IMG/VR virus record: IMGVR_UViG_3300034190_001214
Coordinates: 1 to 57,994 of that record
Strand: one strand, 5' to 3'
DNA length: 57,994 nucleotides
DNA from: a virus
Position 1 is the stretch's first letter. Each line of letters opens with the position of its first letter. Shown one piece after another: positions 42,657-48,985 of the stretch. The translations under genes were made by a program, and so were the position numbers. A model generated the notes under the pieces. It saw only the letters and a program-made list of their open reading frames with translations. It did not search any database and was not told the DNA's origin.

Positions 42657-43925
42657 TTATCCTTGAGTTGGCCCTCCCGTATTTGCTGGGCCAGAAGTAA
42701 CACCAGTATGTAAGTGAGTATGTAATACAATTCCGTTTGAAGAAACAGAACCACCAGTAAATGTTAAGTTGCCAGTGGCGGCGGTTTCAGTTAGTGTTCC
42801 TGTAATGTTTGTTGTTTGACTACCACTAATAGTTTCAGTAACATTACCACTTACTGTTCTCACTACATTTCCAGTAATTGTTTCATTTAGATTACCATTT
42901 ATTTTTTTATTAACATTTCCATTTTGTACATTTAGATTTACATCACCACTATCAACAGAAATATTAATACTTCCATTATCACCAATTTGAATTGTTAAAT
43001 CATTACCACTTCCACCATCTTTGTTAACATAAATCTTTTTACCTTTATCAATCGTAACGATTGAATCTTTTTCAACATGAATATGTTCGTTCTCTAAAAT
43101 TTTTGTAAAACTATCACCAACAATAGTTTCATTTTTTGTACCATCACTATTGATTTCATATCCTGTTCCAGTTCTATGAAACTCTGTTAATCTTTCTTTT
43201 GTTGGTGTATCATCTACTTCGAATATGTGACCACTTTCACTTTCTGATACATGATTGTAAGGATATGTTGAACCATAATCTGAAGTTGGTTCATTAAATG
43301 TAGACGCACTGACTGTACTGTCTGCGCCAAGTCCAGTCGAGATATGTTCTGCGGTAGGAATATCCGTATCTCTATTTGTACTTCTTCTTGATATTATTTC
43401 GTGTTGTGATGTACTATCATTTCGTGCGAGTCTATTTGTATCAGACTCACCAAGTTTTACATCTGGATAATTCTTTCTTTCACTCGCAGTGTATTCTGTG
43501 ATTGTTATTCCTGTTCCATCTGTATTATAAGTCCAAGTCTTTGGTGGATATGGAACATCAGTAGACATCGTTCTTAAATCACTAAATCCATAACGATTAT
43601 CTGCTTTGTATTTTGGTACACCAGGTAGTGTTCCCATGATAACTGGTTCTTGTTTTAATCCTGCGTCTTTCCAAAAACCAATAACCCATGTACCTTCAAC
43701 TAAATGTGATGGAGTTAATCCTAATCCATTCATTGATGTACTTGTAGTTGGTGCGAGAACCTCAGCCCAAGGTAAATCGACACTTGGTATTTGATTTAAA
43801 TCTCTTGTGTGATATCCTAAACAACGAACACGAACTCTTCCTAATTTATCTGGGTCGTTTCTATCTTCTACGACACCTATAAACCAAGAGAATCCATCTC
43901 TACCAGCAAAATAAGTTTCTTCCAT
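42657..43925 (-). CDS. 5: Baseplate hub/spike protein gp5, without lysozyme domain
   Basis: Central puncturing spike. The 422-residue protein has an N-terminal OB-fold (FSWFIGVVEDRNDPDKLGRVRVRCLGYH, PWAEVLAP, EGTWVIGFWKD, PVIMGTLPGV), a connector, and a C-terminal beta-helix made of short VXGNVTETISG-type repeats (residues about 300-385), ending HTHLHTGVTSGPANTGGP, as in gp5/VgrG spikes. T4 gp5 (575 residues) has a lysozyme domain between OB-fold and helix; no lysozyme motif is visible here, in line with shorter marine homologues. Confidence 0.9.
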   Translation of the reverse strand: MEETYFAGRDGFSWFIGVVEDRNDPDKLGRVRVRCLGYHTRDLNQIPSVDLPWAEVLAPTTSTSMNGLGLTPSHLVEGTWVIGFWKDAGLKQEPVIMGTLPGVPKYKADNRYGFSDLRTMSTDVPYPPKTWTYNTDGTGITITEYTASERKNYPDVKLGESDTNRLARNDSTSQHEIISRRSTNRDTDIPTAEHISTGLGADSTVSASTFNEPTSDYGSTYPYNHVSESESGHIFEVDDTPTKERLTEFHRTGTGYEINSDGTKNETIVGDSFTKILENEHIHVEKDSIVTIDKGKKIYVNKDGGSGNDLTIQIGDNGSINISVDSGDVNLNVQNGNVNKKINGNLNETITGNVVRTVSGNVTETISGSQTTNITGTLTETAATGNLTFTGGSVSSNGIVLHTHLHTGVTSGPANTGGPTQG

Positions 43926-43929
43926 AAGT

Positions 43930-44094
43930 TTATTTATTGTAGTTATTTTCTATTTCTTCTATAGTTCTACCACAACCTTCACAAACATCATTCTCATCTA
44001 ATCTACATTCACCTTGACATTCTATCAGTAGTGAATCAAAGTCTGAATTGTCTGTTGGTTGGGGTTCATCATATGTTTCAAAGTTTACACTCAT
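43930..44094 (-). CDS. Small Cys-rich protein, DUF1289-like
   Basis: A 54-residue frame (ATG 44094 behind AGGAG, TAA 43930-43932). The C-terminal half has four Cys: ECQGECRLDENDVCEGCGRTIEEIENN. This matches the DUF1289 pattern (C-x3-C-x-LD-x(3)-C-x-GCGRT-x-EEI), a small bacterial family of predicted metal or Fe-S binding proteins. The N-terminal half is acidic. The gene lies between a late promoter (44116-44123) and gp5, 4 nt before the gp5 start, so it is the first gene of that operon. Confidence 0.68.
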   Translation of the reverse strand: MSVNFETYDEPQPTDNSDFDSLLIECQGECRLDENDVCEGCGRTIEEIENNYNK

Positions 44095-44115
44095 TTACTC
44101 AACTCCTAATACTCG

Positions 44116-44123
44116 TATTTATA
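44116..44123 (-). promoter_or_regulatory. T4-type late promoter octamer for the gp5 operon
   Basis: Exact minus-strand TATAAATA 21 nt before the ATG at 44094; divergent from the plus-strand octamer at 44178. A second degenerate box (AATAAATA, 43931-43938) lies just before gp5. Confidence 0.6.
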
Positions 44124-44177
44124 CTTCTGTTAAAATCTTTATTTTTATATATATTACTGTGTTCGTTACAGAGGATG

Positions 44178-44185
44178 TATAAATA
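44178..44185 (+). promoter_or_regulatory. T4-type late promoter octamer, plus strand
   Basis: Exact plus-strand TATAAATA 31 nt upstream of the ATG at 44217, followed by a TTGGAG ribosome site. It drives the two plus-strand fibre-associated genes. Confidence 0.65.
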
Positions 44186-44216
44186 TACTTTAAAGAGATA
44201 CTAATTGGAGTAATCA

Positions 44217-44567
44217 ATGTCAACATATTCAACGATAAAGAACACATCCTTTGATGTTATTAGACCACCAGATTATGATAACAAAGCGACAAGAAGCGCA
44301 GCAACAGATTATCAGGCCAGTGAAAATGGATACTTACTAGTGCTTTGGAATGGTAGTTATAGAAATGGTGGTCAAATCTTTTTAGGCCCAAACACAAGTA
44401 GTTATACATCATTTCATGCGAATGGTAATGATTACAATAACAACTCATGGTATGCAGCAGGTATGGTAGTTGTTCCAAATGGTTACTATTATAAATTTAC
44501 TGTCGATGGTGTATTTTCAGAAGGATGGGAAAGTGTTACTGCATATTGGATACCAGAAGCGTCTTAG
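44217..44567 (+). CDS. Small fibre-like or adhesin protein on the plus strand
   Basis: A 116-residue beta-rich protein: MSTYSTIKNTSFDVIRPPDYDNKATRSAATDYQASENGYLLVLWNG, then many Tyr, Asn and Gly (SSYTSFHANGNDYNNNSWYAAGMVVVPNGYYYKFTVDG) and a final VTAYWIPEA. It looks like a fibre-tip or collar-type domain. It is co-transcribed with the chaperone-like gene 9 nt downstream, the usual fibre-chaperone order. One of few plus-strand genes; function inferred from context. Confidence 0.6.
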   Translation: MSTYSTIKNTSFDVIRPPDYDNKATRSAATDYQASENGYLLVLWNGSYRNGGQIFLGPNTSSYTSFHANGNDYNNNSWYAAGMVVVPNGYYYKFTVDGVFSEGWESVTAYWIPEAS

Positions 44568-44576
44568 GAGATATTT

Positions 44577-44894
44577 ATGTTATTAAATCAAAATACATTA
44601 CACATTACAGCTATATTGGAATTAGCACCAAATTCAAAATTTCGTTTTGAAAATGGAAATGGTTATGATAATTTAGTGTGGTTAGAAGAAGATGAATCAA
44701 ACAAACCTACTGAAAGCGCTTTTGATAGTAAATTATCAGAACTACAAACAAGATATATCTCTGATGAATATCAAAGAAATCGTGTGACTGAATATCCAAC
44801 TATTGAAGAACAACTAGATAAAATATATCATGAAGGTATTGACGCTTGGAAAGCGACAATCAAAGCGGTAAAGGATAAATATCCAAAACCTTAA
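44577..44894 (+). CDS. Fibre-associated chaperone-like protein
   Basis: A 105-residue protein paralogous to 48636-48953: both share RV-x-(EYP or AF)...EQLD-x-(I or M)YH, a WK residue pair and a C-terminal VKD-(K/A)-(Y/H)PKP. This EQLD...YH...W...VK...PKP pattern is a common accessory protein beside fibre genes in marine phages. AGGAG overlaps the end of the preceding gene and gives a good ribosome site. Confidence 0.65.
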   Translation: MLLNQNTLHITAILELAPNSKFRFENGNGYDNLVWLEEDESNKPTESAFDSKLSELQTRYISDEYQRNRVTEYPTIEEQLDKIYHEGIDAWKATIKAVKDKYPKP

Positions 44895-44905
44895 ATAAAA
44901 AAAAA

Positions 44906-44923
44906 GGAGTGTAAAAACACTCC
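44906..44923 (-). terminator. Rho-independent terminator between convergent genes
   Basis: Stem GGAGTGT (44906-44912) with ACACTCC (44917-44923) around AAAA, preceded on the plus strand by a long A-run. On the minus strand this reads as a stem followed by ten T, a strong terminator for transcripts coming from 45.6 kb. It may also weakly stop the plus-strand operon ending at 44894. Confidence 0.8.
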
Positions 44924-44955
44924 CTCTTAATTCTATCTTAAAACAAGTCTGGTGA

Positions 44956-44975
44956 AAAGAGAATTTTGTCTCTTT
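44956..44975. other. Short inverted repeat in non-coding tract
   Basis: AAAGAGA (44956-44962) and TCTCTTT (44969-44975) with a 6-nt loop, within the gene-free stretch 44895-45153. The role is unknown; it may be part of the same RNA as the hairpin array at 45051-45150. Confidence 0.4.
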
Positions 44976-45050
44976 CTCCATGATTGTCTTTGATAGTTTC
45001 TTAATGCGTGTAACATTGTCATTGACCTACACCTCTCAAATTAGATGTAT

Positions 45051-45150
45051 CTTTTAACGCATGACCTATGCGAGTCTTTTAATCCATGACTTATGGAACA
45101 CTTTTAACCCATGTGATATGGGAGTCTTTTTAACCATGACTTATGGTCAG
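45051..45150. repeat. Four exact 25-bp tandem units, each a covarying hairpin
   Basis: Units at 45051-45075, 45076-45100, 45101-45125 and 45126-45150. Each begins CTTTTAA (unit 4 has one more T) followed by a 5-bp stem and 5-nt loop. Stems: CGCAT/ATGCG, TCCAT/ATGGA, CCCAT/ATGGG, ACCAT/ATGGT. Loops: GACCT, GACTT, GTGAT, GACTT. The outer pair changes C-G, T-A, C-G, A-T and the next pair G-C or C-G, always keeping pairing, so the structure rather than the sequence appears conserved. No ORF of note runs through it. It lies just after the stop of the acidic Cys-rich gene. Function unknown. Confidence 0.75.
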
Positions 45151-45153
45151 TAG

Positions 45154-45603
45154 TTATTTATCTCTTTTGCGCCTTTGGTCAGTATCATCTTCCCAGTCAT
45201 CCCAGTCATCATCTTCATCATCATCTTCATCATCATCTTCATCATCTTCATCCCAGTTATCATTTTCGGCGTAGACATCACAAGTACAGGAATCTTCATC
45301 ACAATCTTTATCACATTCATCATCATCTTCATCATCATTCCAACCTTCATCCTCTTCCCACTCATCTTCATCTTCATCTACATCACAGGTACAAGAATCT
45401 TCATCACAATCTTCTTCACATTCTTCATTATCCCAACCATAATCTTTGGTCTTTGTACAACAATGCGAACAGTCACAATCATCACATTTCTTAGGCATAT
45501 CTTCATATAAATCACTTATCTGTTCAGATAATTCTTCAATACTACCATCGATATCATCTAATCGATTAAGTATCTCTTCTAGTCTTTCCATTGGATTAGC
45601 CAT
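45154..45603 (-). CDS. Extremely acidic Cys-rich protein with 35-residue tandem duplication
   Basis: A 149-residue protein. The first 35 residues are a coiled-coil-like helix (MERLEEILNRLDDIDGSIEELSEQISDLYEDM), then KKCDDCDCSHCC. After that, two copies of a 35-residue unit each start C-x3-CDEDSCTCDV and continue as an Asp/Glu/Trp run. At DNA level the duplication has a 105-bp period (copies from about 45275 and 45380). The tail is almost only Asp and Glu and ends RRKRDK. A GGGGGA ribosome site precedes the ATG. Metal binding or DNA mimicry are possible from composition only. A possible sigma70 promoter lies at 45624-45652. Confidence 0.65.
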   Translation of the reverse strand: MANPMERLEEILNRLDDIDGSIEELSEQISDLYEDMPKKCDDCDCSHCCTKTKDYGWDNEECEEDCDEDSCTCDVDEDEDEWEEDEGWNDDEDDDECDKDCDEDSCTCDVYAENDNWDEDDEDDDEDDDEDDDWDDWEDDTDQRRKRDK

Positions 45604-45623
45604 TGTAAATTCCCCCTTTCAGT

Positions 45624-45652
45624 AGTATATTAGTATTTATTTTATTAAACAA
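45624..45652 (-). promoter_or_regulatory. Putative promoter for the acidic Cys-rich gene
   Basis: Minus-strand TTGTTT (45647-45652), 17 bp, TATACT (45624-45629), overlapping the 3' end of the VWA gene. A near-late box AATAAATA (45634-45641) lies inside the spacer, so assignment to a promoter class is uncertain. Confidence 0.35.
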
Positions 45653-47933
45653 CTTTACTCACAAATCTTTTTAAGAACACTCTTGAATTACTTCTCGAAT
45701 CTCTGTTTTTTGAAAACGCCTTAACCAAATCTTTTCTACTGGCGCCAACTAACTCATCATCTAACATATCATTATCTAACTCCAAACCAGCGCCGCCAGG
45801 TAGAATGTAATAGTCATCAAAGTTAAAGACATTCCCACAAGATAAAAACTTTTCTTTATTTGTTTTCTTTACCAACTTTTTACCCTCAACACTATCCCAG
45901 AAGTGCCAACCATCAAAATCGATATTGTATTCTTTCGCGATAGGTTTATTATAATGACTAAACTCCGAAAAACTTTTGGAAGTCAGAATTCCTTTTTTAG
46001 TAGTCTGTAAAAGATGTAGACCAATAAAAGATTGTGAAATATTTGACTTATGAAACTTAACAAGTTCACTTGTCAAAGTCTCACTATCATAATCATATTG
46101 TGTCGATGAAGAGTCAATCTTAAATTCTTTGTTACCTAATTTGAAAGTAGTACAATAAGGAATCTCATTTCTATTAAAAGTAAAAGCAGAACAAGTTTTC
46201 TGTTTCCAATGTCCTTCCTCATCTTTTGATTCCATATATCTAGTAGCGGCGTTACCAAGACCATCTGTCAAAATGATTGTATTTAATTTTTCAACATTAT
46301 GTTTTGTCATGAAATTTTTAGAAATTCTATCATGAACAACAAGAGTACCAATCAGTGGTGTAGACTGCATATCTAATTTAGTGGCGACCATTCTAAAATT
46401 TAGATAACCAGGAAAAAGCTCAGTCCAACTTCTCAACATTTTTAATGCGATACCAAACCAAAAACATAAACTATCATCAAGTTTTTTTGAGTTCATTTTT
46501 GAACTGGCGATTTCAAATAATCCAAGATTTCCAATAAACATATCATTTTCTTTATATTTAAAAGAAGATTCATTTCTGTTAAGAACCTCAGTATCAGTAT
46601 CATAATAACGATTACTTGAATTATGTTTACTCTCAGATGAAAACGCATACACTTCAAAAGGAACATTAATTCTATTCGCAAACCATACAAGATTTAATAT
46701 TTGTTTCATTGTCGGAAGAATGTTTGTATACATAGAACCAGACCAATCAACATACATGATAAATCCATGATTTTTACCATTTGGTAAGACAGTTACCTTT
46801 TTGAATAAGTCATCATCAAATTTATATCTGTGAAGTGAGTTAACATCAAGAGAACCACTTTTTGAAGTAGCGGCTCTTGAATAAAGAGAAGCACTCTTTT
46901 TCATTTCAAATTCTTTTACCAGATAATTAATAGTAGAAGATGATTCTTTTTTGAAATCCATGAAATATTTTCTTAACCCATCTTGATATATTGTCTTTTT
47001 CTCATCAGTCGTTGAGTTATGTTTTGTATCAAAGTCATCTTGAATTTTTTGACATTCCTCAAAAGACCAAATAATATCTTTAAGGTCATAATCTGGAAAA
47101 CTCACATAATCCATCTCACCATTCAAATCACTTTTTTCAGATAAATTCTTTTCTAAGTTTTTATCAGTAATAGATTCTGAAGAATAATCAGTATCCCAAT
47201 CATCACTTTTTTTACTTGAATCTGAATCACCTTTCTCATCAGAATCACTTTCAGAATCTTCTGACCCACTTTGAGAATCTTCTTTCTCATCAGAATCACT
47301 TTCAGAATCTTCTGACTCACTTTCAGAATCTTCTGACTCAGTTAAGTCATCATTCTGTTTAACTGATTGACCTTGTGACTCTTTGTTGTCTTCCATGAAA
47401 TCAGCGATGTCTTTTGATAACTCTAAAACATCTTGATAGGTAGAACATTTAGAGAGTCTATCGTGAACCCAAGACTCAGAATCTAAGAATGGAATATCAA
47501 TACCAGTTTTATAAAAGATATTGATTCTATCAATAAGACCAAGTTCGGAAAGGTCTTTATCTTTAATACCAAAAATATCTTTCTCAACTAAATCGACATA
47601 TGCGTTTTTGAAAAGTCTAACCAAACCAGGATATCTGGATTGAATCATTTTTTCAATTCTCACATCTTCAACAACATTGATAAAAGATTTAGGAATCTTT
47701 CTTTCTCTACCCTCTTCAAGTAACTCAATAGGAGTATAAAGGGCGTGACCTACTTCGTGACCAATTAACATATCAAGAGTATCGGGAGTCATATCTTTCC
47801 AATCTGGTAAAGATAACTCTCTATTCTTAATATCAAAACTGGCGGTAGGAACTTTCTTAACATGAACTGAAATATCTTCAGTCGCGAGTAGTTTCGCTAA
47901 CGATGTCTTTTTTTGTCTATTATCATTTTTCAT
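45645..47933 (-). CDS. HExxH metallopeptidase-like and VWA-domain protein (CobT/NorD-like layout)
   Basis: A 762-residue protein. The N-terminal domain has GHEVGHALYTP (HExxH at 59-63) followed by NVVEDVRIEKMIQSRYPG, where E89 or E94 could be the third zinc ligand; the VEDVRIE motif is also known from CobT/NorD-type VWA proteins. Residues about 198-245 are an acidic Ser/Glu/Asp repeat linker. The VWA domain starts FIMYVDWSGSM (MIDAS D396, S398, S400) and has a later ILTDG. VWA proteins of this layout usually act with a MoxR/CobS-type AAA+ ATPase; marine T4-like phages often carry a cobS-like gene, not present in this window. A sigma70-type promoter precedes it. Confidence 0.8.
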   Translation of the reverse strand: MKNDNRQKKTSLAKLLATEDISVHVKKVPTASFDIKNRELSLPDWKDMTPDTLDMLIGHEVGHALYTPIELLEEGRERKIPKSFINVVEDVRIEKMIQSRYPGLVRLFKNAYVDLVEKDIFGIKDKDLSELGLIDRINIFYKTGIDIPFLDSESWVHDRLSKCSTYQDVLELSKDIADFMEDNKESQGQSVKQNDDLTESEDSESESEDSESDSDEKEDSQSGSEDSESDSDEKGDSDSSKKSDDWDTDYSSESITDKNLEKNLSEKSDLNGEMDYVSFPDYDLKDIIWSFEECQKIQDDFDTKHNSTTDEKKTIYQDGLRKYFMDFKKESSSTINYLVKEFEMKKSASLYSRAATSKSGSLDVNSLHRYKFDDDLFKKVTVLPNGKNHGFIMYVDWSGSMYTNILPTMKQILNLVWFANRINVPFEVYAFSSESKHNSSNRYYDTDTEVLNRNESSFKYKENDMFIGNLGLFEIASSKMNSKKLDDSLCFWFGIALKMLRSWTELFPGYLNFRMVATKLDMQSTPLIGTLVVHDRISKNFMTKHNVEKLNTIILTDGLGNAATRYMESKDEEGHWKQKTCSAFTFNRNEIPYCTTFKLGNKEFKIDSSSTQYDYDSETLTSELVKFHKSNISQSFIGLHLLQTTKKGILTSKSFSEFSHYNKPIAKEYNIDFDGWHFWDSVEGKKLVKKTNKEKFLSCGNVFNFDDYYILPGGAGLELDNDMLDDELVGASRKDLVKAFSKNRDSRSNSRVFLKRFVSKVV

Positions 47934-47942
47934 TACATAGTA

Positions 47943-47970
47943 ATGATAACATATCTGGGCACTTTGTCAA
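47943..47970 (-). promoter_or_regulatory. Putative sigma70-type promoter for the VWA gene
   Basis: Minus-strand TTGACA (47965-47970), 16 bp, TATCAT (47943-47948). The -10 box ends 9 nt before the ATG at 47933, implying a very short leader. Confidence 0.55.
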
Positions 47971-48001
47971 TAGGTAAATTGCAAATAAATATTCAATGAT
48001 A

Positions 48002-48169
48002 TCAGTAGGTTACAGAGTACTTTCCAGTAATGTAACAATAGACACACATATTAATCTGTTTAAATCGAGTTTTTGATTCACAAATCCAACATTGTTGTCC
48101 TTGATACATAATCTTACTATCATATAAAAAAGCGTGTCCTCTAAATTTCACATCTTTAATTTTAATCAT
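48002..48169 (-). CDS. Small zinc-ribbon-like protein
   Basis: A 55-residue frame (ATG 48169, TGA 48002-48004) with two CxxC pairs: CWIC near residue 27 and CVYC near 42, spaced like a zinc ribbon (MYQGQQCWICESKTRF, INMCVYCYITGKY). The start overlaps the stop of the upstream small gene as TAATG, indicating coupled translation. A nucleic-acid-binding role is plausible from the fold type only. Confidence 0.6.
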   Translation of the reverse strand: MIKIKDVKFRGHAFLYDSKIMYQGQQCWICESKTRFKQINMCVYCYITGKYSVTY

Positions 48170-48327
48170 TACCAAAAACCTAAGAGTCTACCATTACCAA
48201 CAACAATAAAGATACAAGTGATTAGGTGCATTAATACCCAAAGAGTTCTGATGATTGCGACCTTATCTGCCTTTCTATCAGAATCAAAGGCTTTTGTTCC
48301 TAACGCCTTACACCAATATTTCCACAC
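48169..48327 (-). CDS. Small membrane protein of marine T4-like phages
   Basis: A 52-residue frame from a GTG at 48327, preceded by AAGGTAG, to a TAA overlapping the next ATG. It reads WKYWCKALGTKAFDSDRKADKVAII, then a hydrophobic span (LWVLMHLITCIFIVVGN). The WKYWC-x-ALGTKA...D-x-ADKVAIIRT type is one I recall as recurring in cyanomyovirus genomes without known function. Probably a single-span inner-membrane protein with a cytoplasmic N-terminus. Confidence 0.65.
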   Translation of the reverse strand: MWKYWCKALGTKAFDSDRKADKVAIIRTLWVLMHLITCIFIVVGNGRLLGFW

Positions 48328-48329
48328 AA

Positions 48330-48476
48330 TTATCTACCTTGTCGATTATATGGTTTAGTACGATTCTTTTTATTTTTATTCATTGAAGAAGTTTTTAACA
48401 TTGATATGTTTCCACTAATTGATGTTTTTTTCTTTATGGTATTCTTTTTGTTATTTGTTAAAATCGATTTTGCCAT
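48330..48476 (-). CDS. Small very basic protein, unknown function
   Basis: A 48-residue Lys/Asn/Ser-rich frame (ATG 48476, TAA 48330-48332): MAKSILTNNKKNTIKKKTSISGN ... MNKNKKNRTKPYNRQGR. Short basic proteins with this MAKS-x-LTNN opening appear in T4-like marine phages; likely nucleic-acid binding but unproven. AGGGAAA lies upstream. Its 3' end is 3 nt from the next GTG start. Confidence 0.55.
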   Translation of the reverse strand: MAKSILTNNKKNTIKKKTSISGNISMLKTSSMNKNKKNRTKPYNRQGR

Positions 48477-48592
48477 GATGTATGTTTCCCTGTAATTTTA
48501 TTAATTTTATTTACTATCTGTGATAGAACAGGTCTCCTCACCTTTTTCTTTGTTACAACTATATTAACTTTTTTTTGTTTATTTTTTCTCAT
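48458..48592 (-). CDS. Small basic protein, first gene of the small-gene cluster
   Basis: A 44-residue frame (ATG 48592, TAA 48458-48460), Lys/Arg-rich: MRKNKQKKVNIVVTKKKVRRPVLSQIVNKINKITGKHTSWQNRF. It overlaps the next gene by 19 nt. The -10 box of a perfect-looking sigma70 promoter ends 6 nt before the ATG. No family known to me; could be DNA-binding or could be non-coding leader. Confidence 0.45.
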   Translation of the reverse strand: MRKNKQKKVNIVVTKKKVRRPVLSQIVNKINKITGKHTSWQNRF

Positions 48593-48598
48593 GTATAC

Positions 48599-48626
48599 AT
48601 TATATACATTATTTTACAAAAGTCAA
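48599..48626 (-). promoter_or_regulatory. Strong sigma70-type promoter for the small-gene cluster
   Basis: Minus-strand TTGACT (48621-48626), 16 bp, perfect TATAAT (48599-48604), directly upstream of the ORF starting at 48592. It marks a transcription unit separate from the surrounding late genes. Confidence 0.65.
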
Positions 48627-48635
48627 GTAATATTA

Positions 48636-48953
48636 TTATGGTTTCGGGTGAGCGTCTTTTACACTTTGAACCCAGTCTTTCCAAGTTGTTGTTCCATTTA
48701 CTGCGTCATGGTACTGCATATCAAGTTGTTCTTGTAATGACTTCGCTCTAAATGCGACTTCTCTATCTCTATAATATTGATGATTATCATATAGAGTTTT
48801 TAGTTCCGCCTGTTTTGTAGTTATCTGGTCATTGGTAATATTGTTTGGATTACCATCATGCCATGTAATGCCATCTAAAGTCTCACCAGTTACACTCACT
48901 TGTGCGTCTGAGTCTAAAGCTAAGATTGCGTGTATGATGTCATGTTCGTACAT
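48636..48953 (-). CDS. Fibre-associated chaperone-like protein
   Basis: A 105-residue protein paralogous to 44577-44894 (shared EQLD-x-QYHD-like motif, WKDWVQSVKDAHPKP ending). Here the N-terminal part is MYEHDIIHAILALDSDAQVSVTGETLDGITWHDGNP, a small beta unit. It is the last gene of the distal fibre operon, after the adhesin at 48986, with an AAGGAG ribosome site and a near-late box (CATAAATA) upstream. Confidence 0.65.
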   Translation of the reverse strand: MYEHDIIHAILALDSDAQVSVTGETLDGITWHDGNPNNITNDQITTKQAELKTLYDNHQYYRDREVAFRAKSLQEQLDMQYHDAVNGTTTWKDWVQSVKDAHPKP

Positions 48954-48985
48954 AATTAACTCCTTTCATATTATTTATGATTTTA

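Noticed and set aside
45147-45377. Met/Lys-rich and Ile/Phe-rich frames overlapping the acidic Cys-rich gene
   Set aside because: They arise from the GAT/GAA repeat DNA read out of frame; low-complexity shadows.
47983-47990. Plus-strand AATAAATA near 47983 as a late promoter
   Set aside because: One mismatch to the octamer and no plus-strand gene follows.
48134-48358. Plus-strand 74-codon frame over the small-gene cluster
   Set aside because: Overlaps two better supported minus-strand genes (48002-48169 and 48169-48327) that share a coupled TAATG junction; no plus-strand promoter was seen.
47934-48635. tRNA genes in the gap upstream of the VWA gene
   Set aside because: No cloverleaf with TTC-type T arm was found; the stretch is explained by small ORFs and promoters. 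No tRNA was found elsewhere in the window by eye.
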